A program made the translations under genes and the position numbers. Shown here in pieces: positions 41,020 to 51,698 of a stretch of 64,000 bases of DNA. The DNA lies in the NCBI GenBank assembly GCA_016719925.1, contig JADJYC010000010.1, positions 53,577 to 117,576 of the forward strand. Reading direction: 5' to 3'. A model generated the notes under the pieces. It was not told the origin of the DNA, did not search any database, and saw only the letters and a list, made by a program, of their open reading frames with translations. Each line of letters opens with the position of its first letter. Within the stretch, counting starts at the first letter, position 1. This stretch comes from Crocinitomicaceae bacterium (GTDB lineage Bacteria > Bacteroidota > Bacteroidia > Flavobacteriales_D > Crocinitomicaceae).

Positions 41020-41054
41020 AAAAACCTGCGCTGAAAATTCAACGCAGGTTTTTT
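41018..41054. terminator. Bidirectional terminator between MOSC gene and pckA
   Basis: Arms AAAAAACCTGCG and CGCAGGTTTTTT enclose a 12-base loop. Both strands end in T runs, serving two converging genes. Confidence 0.85.
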
Positions 41055-41072
41055 AAATTAATCAGAAAAATT

Positions 41073-42688
41073 TTACGCTGTTGTTTTTGCTTTTGGGGCT
41101 GCTGAAAGAATTTCAGGACTTGCAGCACTTGCAAACTGTTCAAAGTTTTTTACAAATTCAGCAGCCAGTTTATTTGCACGGTCATCGTATGCGTTTTTAT
41201 CTGCCCAGGTATTTCTTGGATTGAGCATTTCAGCCGGAACATTTTCACATTCATTAGGCATAGCAACACCAAACACTTCATGGTTGGTATAAGCAACTTT
41301 ATCCAATTTGCCTTCCAGTGCAGCAGTAATCATTGCACGGGTAAATTTCAATTTGATACGCTCTCCTACTCCATATGAACCGCCGGACCAACCTGTGTTG
41401 ATCAGCCATACATTCACATTACATTCTTTCATTTTTTGACCAAGCATTTCAGCATATTTAGCTGGATGCAATGGTAAAAATGCCTGTCCGAAACAAGCAG
41501 AGAAAGTTGACTGAGGTTCTTTCACTCCCATTTCTGTTCCGGCAACTTTTGCAGTATATCCTGAAATGAAATGATACATGGCCTGACCGGCAGTCAATTT
41601 TGAAATCGGAGGTAAAATTCCGGTTGCATCTGCAGTAAGGAAGAAAATATTTTTTGGAACACCTCCCACAGAAGGTACCATGATATTGTCAATATGATGT
41701 ATCGGATAAGATACGCGTGTATTTTCAGTGATTGAATTATCGGTATAATCCGGTGTTGAAGTTGCGTTTACAAATCCTATGTTTTCAAGAATTGCCCCAA
41801 ATTTAATTGCTTCAAAAATCTGAGGTTCTTTTTCGTGCGTGTAAGATCAATGGTTTTTGCATAACATCCGCCTTCAAAATTGAAAACACCTTCAGAAGAC
41901 CAGCCATGTTCATCATCACCAATCAGTCGGCGGTTTGGATCAGATGACAATGTAGTTTTACCTGTACCTGACAATCCAAAGAAAACAGCAGTATCACCAT
42001 CTTTACCTACGTTAGCTGAGCAGTGCATAGAAAGTACATTTTTCTCATGCGGAAGAATGTAATTCAGAATAGTGAAAACTCCTTTTTTAATCTCACCGGT
42101 ATAACCTGTTCCGCCGATAAGAATCATTTTTTTGGTAAAGTTGATCACCGCAAAATTATGCTGACGTGTACCATCAATACTTGGATCAGCCATAAATCCG
42201 GGAGCGCATACAATATGCCATTCCGGATTGAAAGACTGAAGCTCCTGATCAGTTGGTCTCAGAAACATGTTATAAGCAAACATATTTGACCATGCTGTTT
42301 CAGTAACAACACGGATATTCAAACGATATTTCGGATCAGCACAGGCATAAGCATCACGTGCATAAATATCACGGTTGGTCAGATATGCTTTCATGCGGTC
42401 ATACAACGCGTCAAATTTTGACGGTTCAAATTTGATATTCACTTTTCCCCACCAAACTGAATTTTCAGTTTTTTCATCACACACACAAAATTTATCCTGA
42501 GGTGAACGACCGGTAAATTCTCCGGTTTCAATTGCAATAGCACCGGTATCTGTTAAAACACCCTGGCCCTGAATTACAATTTCTTCAACCAGTTCAGACG
42601 GAGACATATTCCAGAATACATTTCCGACATGTTTTAAACCGATAGATTCTAATGAAGCATTGTCTGCTTTTATTCCATAGTCATTCAT
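41073..42688 (-). CDS. pckA: Phosphoenolpyruvate carboxykinase, ATP type (frameshifted)
   Basis: PckA converts oxaloacetate and ATP to PEP, the entry step of gluconeogenesis. The N-terminal frame carries TGRSPQDKF, MFLRPTDQEL, ILIGGTGYTGEIKKG and the kinase loop GLSGTGKTTLSSD (about residues 238-250). Adding one base at T5 41829-41833 continues LTRTKKEPQIFEAIKFG, FVNATSTPDYTDNSITENT and then VPKNIFFLTADATGILPPIS to the end; repaired length is 538, normal for the family. The uncorrected first frame stops at 41777. A perfect -7 box lies upstream. Confidence 0.94.
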
Positions 42689-42735
42689 AATAAATATTTT
42701 ACTGTCCGGCAGCCCCCGGAATCTGTTTTGCCCGA

Positions 42736-42743
42736 CAAAAGTA
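42736..42743 (-). promoter_or_regulatory. -7 box (TACTTTTG) before pckA
   Basis: A perfect TAnnTTTG on the minus strand, 47 bases before the pckA ATG. Confidence 0.4.
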
Positions 42744-42893
42744 CTGTTTTTTATACCTCCCTTAAATGCTGCTGTTTTGGAGTTATTAATAAGATATTAA
42801 CCGGAAATAATCAGAACTGTTAGAAATATGACATTTATCAGTCTGTTCAATCAATGAATAGAGTGATGCTATCAGTGTTTAAAACACAGCAAG

Positions 42894-44086
42894 TTATTTA
42901 GAATCAGTGCTGTCCTTATTTATTATTGCGGATTTACGGGTAAAAATCAAGCCCGTCATCATTACCAGTGAGCTGATCAAGATGACCTGAATAATTAATG
43001 ACTTGTCAACAAACGGTAATTGTTTTTCCTGAGGAATTGAAATGAAAAGCAAAATAGTAATGAGGCCGCGCGGTGCAATAAAAAGCAACGGCATTATCGG
43101 CAGTTTTGAAAGCATCAACTGAATAATCCTAAAAAATAATATCAAAGAAACAATAACGATAGCCCATGGCAATGTCTTTTCATTGAGGACTTCTTTGGTT
43201 TCAATTAAAAAACCAAACATCAGAAAAAAAAGTGAGCGAATCAAAAAAGTACCTTCTGTATTAAGTTCACGTAATTTACTCACCTCTTTCTCCAGCACTT
43301 CCGGTCTGAATTTTTTCATCCAGTCTGATCTTTTAATTTCTCCAAGATTTGCTGCAAACATTCCGAATATCATTATAAAAATCAATGCAGGAAGATGATA
43401 AATTTCACTGACAGCATATATTAATATAGTCAGAATTACAACCGGAGCATACTTAATGTGATGTTCAATTCTGCCAAGCATAAATGATAAACTAAGAGAT
43501 GCCACAAATGCAATTAAAACCATCAGTACTATTTGGAAAATAAAAACTGAAAAAGACGAAAAAGAAATAGTATCATTCAACAAAAGAAAATTAAAAATCA
43601 ATACACCAAAAATATCAGAGAGGCTGCTTTCGTAGATAATAAATTCTTTGTTTGATTTAGACAGGGACTTAACACTGGAAATAGCAATTGCACTGCTTAT
43701 AATACAAAACGGCAAAGCATTGATTAATCCGGTTTGCATGGTTGAATGACCAAAATATTTGAATGAATAGGCAATGGTGAAAGCCAGTGCCAGGGCAGAA
43801 AGGAACCAACTATCGATTTTCCAATCAGCGGAAGTTTTGAACGTTCAAGTTCAAGTTCAAGAGATCCTTCAAGCACAATTAATATTAATCCTATTGTTCC
43901 AAAAAATGGTAATACAGGAGTAAGATCGGGTATTTCAATTTTGGCAAAATCAGTTAATTGCCTTACGCCCCATCCCAGTGTTAACAACAATATCACTGCC
44001 GGAATTCTGGTCTTGGCTGATGTTAAATCAAATATATATGCCAAAAGCAATAAAACACAAACCGCAGCTATTACAGTAAAAGTCAT
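42894..44086 (-). CDS. Cation/proton antiporter, CPA family (frameshifted)
   Basis: Adding one base at A3 43799-43801 joins the two frames (GSFSALALAFTIAYSFK), about 397 residues. Around twelve hydrophobic segments span the protein. LTLGWGVRQLTD and LILIVLEGSLELELE near the N-terminus, NALPFCIISSAIAISSV and ESSLSDIFGVLIFNFLL in the middle, and PRGLITILLFISIP near the end correspond to the conserved helices of NhaP/KefB-type Na+ or K+/H+ exchangers. The ion cannot be told from sequence. No C-terminal regulatory domain is present. Confidence 0.85.
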
Positions 44087-44169
44087 TTGTGTGAAGTATT
44101 ATTCAAAGGTATAATTAAAATACCAAACCAAATTTATTATGTATGAACGATACGTTAATCTTTACCAAA

Positions 44170-45531
44170 CTAAACCAGCGGAACAATTTCCAGTTTTGGA
44201 TTCTGTTCCAATTGTTGCCGTATTATCGACTGAAAATCCCGGTTGGTATTTTGAGGAATCAGAAATTTTCTGAAATTCTTTGGATCACGTTTTAGCAGAT
44301 ATCTGAATGCAAATCCATACCCTTTGTATTGTCCTTCATGCACCCATACAAAACTGCTTTCTTTATTATTTCTTCCTTTATCAATAATCAAAAAACTGGA
44401 TGATCTGAAATTAGATATCCGGTAAAGTCTTCTACTTTTTATTGTAGACTTCTGCAGACTCTTCTCCTACACAGGCACCTGACATTTTTTAATCGAATAG
44501 TGAAAACAGCCTGAATTACCATCATGCAAATGACAGAGTTTCTGACAAAGATTAAATTCACTCACCCAATTTTCAAGAGCTGTTTTTGCATTTACCAAAC
44601 TGGTAAAAGTGGTAATGGGACTTTCGGTAGAATTATTTTTACGGATGACAAGACGTTTATATCCGAGCTGATCTTCATGCATAAATAATCCATGAGAAAA
44701 GATTGAGTTCCGCTGCACGGTTATAACGGGGGTTGATTTTCTTTAATTGCTTCAGATTCTTTCAGTAATGCAATCAGTTCACTGCCGGTCAGTTCATGCT
44801 GAATGGATGAAATACGCTCGCGCATTTCTATTGCCTTGCTGGTTTTTGTATTCTTCAGATGTTGTTCTATTCTCTTTTTTATGTGAATACTTTTACCGAT
44901 ATAAATCAGATTATTCTCCTCATCATAAAAACGATACACTCCCACTTTGTTAGGCACATCATCAAACTCTTCCAGCTTAAGTCTTGGATTCAGTAAAGAA
45001 GGATTTATTTCTCTGCGGATAAAACTTTCCAGATTATTTACATCTCTTTCAAAAAGCATATTGAATAATGCGGCCGTTGCGCGTGTGTCATCAATTGCAC
45101 GGTGATGTTTGGTCAGCTGTATACCTAATTCACGTGTGATATTTTTTAATCCGTAAGATGCATATCCGGGAAATAAGATTTTTGCTGTCTGAACGGTATC
45201 CAGATGATCCATTCTGAAATCATACCCCAGTCTTTTATATTCTGTTCTCAGCACACCGTAATCAAAACTCACATTATGCGCACAAATATGGTATCACGTG
45301 TAATTTCAATAATTTTTAGCGACTTCAAAAAATTTGGTGCATTTACCAGATCATTATCGCTGATGCCTGTCAGTCTGGCAACAAACGGATTTATTTTTTC
45401 AAGCGGATTGACAAACGTGTGAAAAGTTTCCAGTTCATTTTTCCGTCATGAATGATGACAGCAATTTCGATTACCTTAAAATTTTTAGGTGAATCTCCGG
45501 TGGTTTCAATATCAACTATCGCAAATTTCAA
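44170..45531 (-). CDS. DnaQ-like 3'-5' exonuclease fused to GIY-YIG nuclease (six frameshifts)
   Basis: The reconstructed protein (about 455 residues) starts at a TTG at 45529-45531 with KFAIVDIETTG (ExoI), then FVAHNVSFDYGVL (ExoII) and HHRAIDDTRATAALF (ExoIII). A GIY-YIG domain follows (KVGVYRFYDEENNLIYIGKS) and a C-terminal domain of about 200 residues ends QNPKLEIVPLV. Missing bases are inferred at T5 45438-45442, about 45281, G5 44728-44732, C2 44478-44479, T5 44436-44440 and A6 44390-44395. The combination resembles Bacteroidota proteins annotated as polymerase III epsilon-like with a UvrC-type nuclease domain, probably involved in DNA repair. Its start overlaps the stop of the upstream thioredoxin gene. 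Confidence 0.85.
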
Positions 45532-46099
45532 TTTTCCGAAATTAAACTTTTAATAAAACTTCTGTTCTCTTCTGTATTCACTTTTCCTGCACCAATATTT
45601 TTAAAAACAATGTTCATTTTTTTATCAATGATCATTAATGTAGGATAGGTATCAATTTTAAAAAAGGCGGGATATCCGGGTGTACTGTACAAAAATGAGT
45701 AGGTATTATTAAGACCGGATTGCTGAATAGTCTCAATGGATTCTTCACTTGCAGCAACAACATGAATCTGGTTTGAAAATTCTTCTTTTAACTCTTTGAG
45801 TTCAGGTAACTCTGCCCTGCACGGCGGACACCAGGTTGCCCAGAAACTGAGGACAATTGGTTTTCCGCTGAAATCATTGAAATTATGCATCTGATCATTC
45901 ATATCAAACAGTGCCCAGTTAGATGCATTTGGCGGAATAGCTTCTGACATACTTTTTCAAACGCAACTGATCCCATAAAAACCGACTGGAACCAACCCTG
46001 AAATGAAACGCGCCATGACGGAACAATTAAAATCAAGATGATCACAACCAGCAATGCATTCAGGAAATAATCTAAGAATCTGCGTTTCGTTTTTTGCAC
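45528..46099 (-). CDS. Membrane-anchored TlpA/ResA-like thioredoxin (frameshifted)
   Basis: Adding one base at T5 45953-45957 links the N-terminal helix (YFLNALLVVIILILIVPSW) to the thioredoxin domain (VAFEKSMSEAIPPNASNW), about 190 residues. The redox motif WCPPCRAEL lies in the expected position after VLSFWATW, and the cis-proline is in TYPTLMIID. The single N-terminal helix would anchor it in the inner membrane with the catalytic domain in the periplasm, where it could reduce cytochrome or other protein thiols. The stop overlaps the TTG start of the next gene. Confidence 0.87.
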
Positions 46100-46142
46100 C
46101 GGGTGAACATTTACGAACGCAAAGTTAAGGGTAAAAAACCGG

Positions 46143-48224
46143 TTATTCTACTTTTACACCCAGCACAGTAATATCATCCAGCTGATCAAAGTTATGCTGC
46201 CATTCTGATAAATAATTTTCAAGTGCTTTACATTGATCTTTCATAGTGAGATGCGCATACTTCAACAGGGCTTCACGGAATGCAGACGTTTTCATTTTTT
46301 TTCCTTTGTCACCGCCAAACTGATCTGCGTATCCATCTGAGAACAAATAAAACATATCTCCCTGCAAAAGCTGCAGTTCAACAGAGGTAAAAAATTTTCA
46401 TCTGATTCAAATAAACCAACAGGTCGTTTTGGTAGGTTTCCAGTTCAATAACTGAATACTGTTCTCCTCTGATAATTTTGATGCGGTCATTCTCAGCCGG
46501 AAAATTTTTGTCATTTGAACGCATGATATAACATTCATTATTAGCACCGCAATAACTCAACTTCTGTTTATCAGTCACAATACAAAGTGACATATCCATT
46601 CCGTCTTTTACCTGCTGCTCCCTTGTGGTTTTTTCTTCATTTCTTGCGGTCAGGGAATTTACCAGAGCATCATTTACTTTATTTACAAATTCAGATGAAC
46701 TGGAAATATCACCTGTAGAAATACGGTCTATGGTTTCAAAACCAAGCATACTTACCATAGCACCCGGCACACCATGACCGGTGCAATCAGCTACTACAAA
46801 ATAATGTTTGTTGCCCTGATGTTTCACCCAGTAAAAATCTCCTGAAACAATATCCTTTGGTCTGAAAATTAAAAAGTGTTCACCCAGTACTTTCTGAAGA
46901 TAACTTGTAGAGGGTAATAATGCCTGCTGAATACGTTTAGCATAATTAATGCTGTCTGTCAGCTCCGTATTTTTTTGTTCTATTTCAATTTTCTGATGAA
47001 AAATTTCATCGTTTTTCTGCTGCAGTAACGCATTGATTTTTTTCTGTGTTTTAAATGACGATAGACAAAAAACAGAACAACAAGTATTGCCGCAAGAAGT
47101 ACAATTGCAATTACTAACTGCAAAGTGGATTTGGATGCTTTGAGGTTTGCAGCTTCTTCATTGCTGTGTGAAAGCGCAAGTTCCTGTTCTTTGATGCGCA
47201 GCGAATCCTGAATCTGTCTTGTTTTAAAATCTTTTGAGATAGCCAGAATCTGATTTTGTTTTTCATCACCCAGTACACTGTCTTTATAGGCATTGGCTTT
47301 GTAGAGGTAATCAAATGCATCTTTAAATCTGTCATGATTATAATGTACCAGGGCCATACCTTCATAGATACTCTGCAGGGCATCTTTTGATTTTGTCTGG
47401 TAAGCCATTTCCAGTGCCATGTTATAATATTCATTGGCTTTGTTAAGATCACCGCCCGGCATATCACCAACCATTCCGGCAAGATTGGCAAGATTCATAA
47501 TCTGATATCTTACATTGCCGGTCAGTTTATTGATTTCATAAGATTTAAGAAGATAATTTTCTGCAGTTTTTTTATCCTTTTTGGCAAAATATAGCGAGGC
47601 GATATTATTATAAACGGCTGCAATTACAGTAGAATCATGGAGTTCATTATAATGGATTTCCAATACCTTTTTCATAATATATCAAAGCTGAATCAAGCTG
47701 ATCCTGCATTCTCAATACCATTCCGACAGAGGTGTATAAACTTGCCTGTGTATATTTTATTCCGTGCTTTTCACAAATATCAATACCTGACTGATAAGTT
47801 TCCATGGCCGTATTCAGGTCGCCCATACGTACATATATATTGCCCAGATTCAGACGTTGTCCTGCAAGTATATTATAGTCTTCAATTTTTCAGCATCAGC
47901 ACCTGCATTGAGCAAAAGTTCAAGGGCTTCAGGATAATTTCCTCTGTCTGATTCTATTATTCCCTTTGTAACACGCGCCATGATTATTCCCCGCTGATAA
48001 TTCAGATTTTTAGCAATTGTCTCAGCTTGCTTTGAATAATAATCTGCGCTGTCTATAGAAACATTAATATGATATTTTCCAAGAGCATTCAGTGCATTTA
48101 CTTTTGCTGTATCATTGGTTGATTTGAAAGCAACGGGATAATATTTCTGAATAGCGTTTTGTGCTTTGCTTACATTGTGTATTGCAACGCTAAACAAAAT
48201 CAAAACAAGATACCTTAAATACAT
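46143..48224 (-). CDS. TPR-sensor SpoIIE-type phosphatase 1 (five frameshifts)
   Basis: Repairs at T5 47886-47890 (add), T5 47668-47672 (remove), T7 47037-47043 (add), T4 46427-46430 (add) and A6 46389-46394 (add) give about 694 residues. Order: signal peptide (VLILFSVAIHNVSKAQ), five or six TPR units, one membrane helix (LVIAIVLLAAILVVLFFVY), a coiled coil reading TDSINYAKRIQQALLPS, then the PPM/SpoIIE phosphatase with GDFYW, VVADCTGHGVPGAMVS, KDGMDMSLCI and FSDGYADQFGGDKGKK. The TPR part would be periplasmic and the phosphatase cytoplasmic. SpoIIE-type enzymes usually act on phosphorylated anti-sigma antagonists in partner switching. Two close relatives lie at 56082-58076 and 58148-60418. 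Confidence 0.87.
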
Positions 48225-48279
48225 TTTCAGAAAAAATATGCACGAAGATAAAGGAAATCAGAACAATCGCCTTACCAAC

Positions 48280-48639
48280 TCATAACATCTGTGATTTATT
48301 CTTAACGAGCAGGCGCAAAGCAGCCTCTATATTTGCCAGTCTCTTCTCCATCAATTCCAATTTTTCATCCGTATTTAAACTTTTTGATTTTTTATTTTCG
48401 GTTGATTCAAATCCGGCTATTTGATTTACGGTCAGATCACGGCTGAACAAATCATCCATGGAAAGCTTAAAGTACTTTGCCATTTTATGCAGTGTCTGCA
48501 GTCTCGGTTCAGATCTACCCTCTTCATAACTTGCAAGCGCCGGTCGGTTAAGTTCAAATAATTCTGCAAACTCAGTCTGATTCATATTTTTAAAGGTTCT
48601 GAGTTTTCGCAGATTGCGGGAAAGATTGGATTTTTTCAT
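48280..48639 (-). CDS. XRE-family helix-turn-helix regulator
   Basis: The Cro/CI helix-turn-helix covers residues 7-62 (LRKLRTFKNMNQTEFAELF, RPALASYEEGRSEPR, LHKMAKYFKLSMDDLFSRD). A coiled-coil tail follows (LMEKRLANIEAALRLLV), which probably mediates dimerisation. It has 119 residues and is cytoplasmic. An exact inverted repeat overlapping its own -7 box suggests autorepression. It is divergent to the YbjN-like/pspA pair and may control it. Confidence 0.85.
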   Translation of the reverse strand: MKKSNLSRNLRKLRTFKNMNQTEFAELFELNRPALASYEEGRSEPRLQTLHKMAKYFKLSMDDLFSRDLTVNQIAGFESTENKKSKSLNTDEKLELMEKRLANIEAALRLLVKNKSQML

Positions 48640-48649
48640 AATTTGCTAA

Positions 48650-48670
48650 CAAATATAGCAATATGCTATA
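48650..48670 (-). promoter_or_regulatory. Promoter and likely operator of the XRE gene
   Basis: TATAGCA (48654-48660), ATA and TGCTATA (48664-48670) form a perfect inverted repeat. The minus-strand -7 box TATATTTG (48650-48657) overlaps one arm. Binding of the XRE dimer here would block its own promoter. Confidence 0.55.
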
Positions 48671-48790
48671 AATAATAGTACATTTGTTTCTGTTTTTAAT
48701 TTTCAGCCTATGTAAAATGAACGAATTGTTAAAGGGTATTATCCGGCACTAAGTTTTTTAGCCAACCGGGTGAAAGCCATGAATAATTTA

Positions 48791-48798
48791 TATATTTG
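48791..48798 (+). promoter_or_regulatory. -7 box (TATATTTG) before the YbjN-like/pspA pair
   Basis: A perfect TAnnTTTG lies 28 bases before the ATG at 48826. No TTG at the usual distance is visible, as might be expected of a regulated promoter. Confidence 0.45.
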
Positions 48799-48825
48799 AT
48801 TGAATTAATTAACACTAAAAGAATT

Positions 48826-49221
48826 ATGAATCATTTTGATAAAATCAAAGGTTACCTCATGGATCTGGAAATCACGATTCTTAAGGAAGACAAAGAGCGT
48901 GAAATTTTCATCATTGAGTCAGCTGAAGACGGGATTTCAAATCTGTTGATCGGAATTGCTGAACCTATTGTTATTATTGAACAATATTTGTTTGACCTGC
49001 AGGGAAAAAATGCCGGTGATGTTTGTAAACAATTATTACAGAAAAACCGTGACATCGTTCATGGAGCTTTTGTACTGGACAATGATGGTAAACGAGTAAT
49101 TTTCCGTGATACGCTTCAAATTGAAACACTTGATCTGAATGAGCTGGAAGGAACACTTTCATCACTCAGTTTATTATTGAGTGAATACACTGACGAGATT
49201 ATCAGTTTTTCAAAAAATTAA
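48826..49221 (+). CDS. YbjN-like / secretion-chaperone-fold protein
   Basis: The preferred start is the ATG at 48826, not the ATT-region start at 48796, because it follows a good leader and begins the recognisable domain. The 131 residues show the alternating pattern of the CesT/YbjN fold (LEITILKEDKEREIFIIES, LLIGIAEPIVIIEQYLFDL, RDIVHGAFVLDNDGKRVIFRDTLQ). Proteins of this fold often sit next to pspA and may help it. It lies 25 bases upstream of pspA, so the two probably share one transcript. Confidence 0.65.
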   Translation: MNHFDKIKGYLMDLEITILKEDKEREIFIIESAEDGISNLLIGIAEPIVIIEQYLFDLQGKNAGDVCKQLLQKNRDIVHGAFVLDNDGKRVIFRDTLQIETLDLNELEGTLSSLSLLLSEYTDEIISFSKN

Positions 49222-49245
49222 TATTAACTCAAAAAAAATTGAACA

Positions 49246-49962
49246 ATGAATATTTTTAAAAGACTTTTCAAAATCGGATCAGCGGAAGCAAATTCTCTGG
49301 TTGACAAACTGGAAGATCCGATCAAAATGACGGAGCAGGGAATCCGTGATCTGAAAGAAGACATGAGCAAAGCTTTGCAGGCAATGGCTGAAGTTAAAGC
49401 GCTTGCTATCCGTGCAAAAAATGACGCGGCGACTCACACTGAAAGAGCAAATGAATATGAGCGCAAAGCTATGATGTTGCTTCAGAAAGCTGAAAAAGGT
49501 GAAATGTCACCAGAAGAAGCTGATCGTCTTGCAAGCGAATGTCTGGTTCAGAAAGATCAGAACGTTGCAAGTGCAGCAGCTTGCAGAGCAGATCAGGCAA
49601 AATTTGAAGCGAGTGTTTCAAAATTAGACGGCAATATCAAACATCTGAAATCAAACATTCAGAAATTTGAAGTTGAATTAAAGACATTACGCGCACGCGC
49701 CAAAGTTTCAAAAGCAACTTCCAATATCAACAAACAACTTGCAGATATTGATTCTTCAAGTACGGTATCAATGCTTGAGCGTATGAAAGAAAAAGTTGCT
49801 CAGGAAGAAGCACTGGCTGAATCTTACGGTGAAATTGCCAATGAAAATAAATCTGTTGATGATGAAATCAACAAGGCATTAGAAACAGGATCAGCTCAGG
49901 TTAAAGCATCAGACAGCCTTGCTGCTCTGAAAGCTAAAATGTCAGGAGCAAAACAACAATAA
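49246..49962 (+). CDS. pspA: Phage shock protein A (PspA/IM30/ESCRT-III family)
   Basis: The protein of 238 residues is almost wholly coiled coil, with the N-terminal amphipathic helix (MNIFKRLFKIGSAEANSLVDKLEDP) that attaches PspA to stressed membranes, followed by helices with KMTEQGIRDLKEDMSKALQ. PspA-type proteins polymerise on the inner membrane to limit proton leakage or remodel it. The gene is intact. No pspB, pspC or pspF is nearby; the YbjN-like gene and the XRE regulator are the likely partners. A strong terminator follows. Confidence 0.9.
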   Translation: MNIFKRLFKIGSAEANSLVDKLEDPIKMTEQGIRDLKEDMSKALQAMAEVKALAIRAKNDAATHTERANEYERKAMMLLQKAEKGEMSPEEADRLASECLVQKDQNVASAAACRADQAKFEASVSKLDGNIKHLKSNIQKFEVELKTLRARAKVSKATSNINKQLADIDSSSTVSMLERMKEKVAQEEALAESYGEIANENKSVDDEINKALETGSAQVKASDSLAALKAKMSGAKQQ

Positions 49963-49979
49963 TTGATTACATTTTATAG

Positions 49980-50010
49980 AACCCCAAATCGAAACCGGTT
50001 TGGGGTTTTT
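49980..50010 (+). terminator. Terminator after pspA
   Basis: Arms AACCCCAAA and TTTGGGGTT enclose a 10-base loop and are followed by T residues, 18 bases after the pspA stop. Confidence 0.85.
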
Positions 50011-50117
50011 ATACTTTCAGAAACCAAACGAATAAAAACTGTTATACCAAAACAAATTCAAAACAGGCATCGCTTACTTGTTTTCATCCGTTTAATTCAA
50101 TCTTCTTTCTCTTTTAA

Positions 50118-51606
50118 AAAAAATCACACCAGAATTATCTGCTGGATATGTTCTATACTCCCTTTTATGATTTTGTTAAAGGATTAAAAAAATACAATGA
50201 CACCCTTGCTCCAGAAAAGAAAATTCACGTTCACGGCATTGATGCAGAGCGTTTCCCCTACTTCTCCATTTACGCATTAAACTCAATTGTTGATACGCTG
50301 CCCACACGCTTTTACGGTGGTGAAATTTTTGAACAGATCAAAGCACTTGCCAGTGCAAATTATGAAGATTATAACGTAGAAACCTATTACGGTGAACCTG
50401 ATTTTGCTTTTGATTTTGAATTCGCTGAAGTAAATGCCTGGTCATCTTTAAAATCAATTATTGATGATTCAAATTATCTGAAAGATACATTGATGAAACA
50501 GCTCGGACCAGACGGCCCGATTTATTTTGCCATCATAAAAAGTCTTGAAGTTGGCCGTGAATGGTATTTGTCAGAACGGGCCGGTGATCTGAAATCACCC
50601 ATCATCCGTGAACGTTTTATGTGTGATGAATTTGAACGGATATTCAGACTGGATATGCAGGGAAAATATTACGGTCAGTTTGGAAGATGTCACTTGCACA
50701 AAGACAAAAAATCAAGAAACTGTTATGACTATTATATGAATTCAGTTGCGTCCAGAATTACTGAAATAGATCCTTCTCTGAGTAATACCGTTCTGGAAAT
50801 TCCGATTTTTTATTCTGAAAACCGTGAAATGGATGGAGATGTAATAGACCGGCTGGAATTAAAAGATAAATTTTTGACACCGGGTACATCCCTACATCAT
50901 TGATCTGGCCTACAAAGGAGGCAATCATGAAATTACCGGATTTTATGAAAAACTTCCGTTTGTGATTATTTGCAATGAAACAGCGGATGGTTATGAAGAC
51001 ACCTATTTTTCCTGGCAGATTCCTTTGTATGAATACCACGCGGGTGCTTATTACGGATATCATTATTTCAACAAAATCCGGAATCTGAATTCAGCGCTGG
51101 TTGCATTTAACTCAACTGGTTTCACCAACAAATTTGTCACCTATAACTTTGCAATGGATTATCTTGAAATGAATGTTCTTGGAGCAAGACTTTCATTCAG
51201 CTATTTCCCGGCAATTTCGAATAATGACGGATTTGAAATAGGCGGAAATCTTACTTCCCTTGGTTATTATTATCCGGTTGGCAACAAATATGTGATGGCG
51301 GGTTTTGGAATGGATATCGGATACGGAAGAATGACATTAACAGAAGAATCAGATAATACTGTTCCCAATCTCATACAGCAAAATGGTAAAAATGTTAACC
51401 TTTACCGGAATGACATGCTGGTTTTTGACCCGAATATAGAATTGCGATTAACATTGCCTGTAATAAGTTTCAATTTCAAAACCGGATACGGACTTGATGC
51501 TTCGGGAAAATTCTGGAAGCTGGACGGAAAAATGAAAGATTTTACCAAAACCAGTTTTTCTGCACCCTACATTCAGGCCGGAATCAGTCTGAATCTGAAG
51601 CTTTGA
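50118..51606 (+). pseudogene. Erythromycin-esterase-like protein with beta-rich C-terminus, 5' truncated and frameshifted
   Basis: An open frame begins after a stop at 50115 and reads NYLLDMFYTPFYDFVKGLKKYN, then HVHGIDAERF, the middle part of Ere-like hydrolases (an N-acting 'LREYN..VxGxD' unit). The first third, with the signal and the first active-site His and Glu of this family, is absent; the DNA back to the pspA terminator does not encode it in any frame. Removing one G at 50882-50884 restores TPVHPYIIDLAYKGGNHEI. From about residue 310 onwards the sequence is rich in aromatic beta strands and ends with Leu, like an outer-membrane beta-barrel. The product is unlikely to be a working enzyme. 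Known Ere enzymes open macrolide rings; that activity is not implied here. Confidence 0.6.
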
Positions 51607-51668
51607 TAAACGGCTGATGTCCGTTAATAAATTCTCTGCAATCATTTCTTCCCTCGTCCAATAACCCT

Positions 51669-51676
51669 TAACTTTG
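51669..51676 (+). promoter_or_regulatory. -7 box (TAACTTTG) before the E1 gene
   Basis: A perfect TAnnTTTG lies 22 bases before the ATG at 51699. Confidence 0.5.
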
Positions 51677-51698
51677 GGCCTGATTTATATTTATTCCT

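Noticed and set aside
49963..50187. Open frame of 74 codons after pspA
   Set aside because: It runs through the pspA terminator hairpin, has no family-like sequence and no leader.
50118..51606. Functional macrolide resistance gene
   Set aside because: The N-terminal third with key active-site residues is missing and the frame is broken; family membership alone does not imply resistance.
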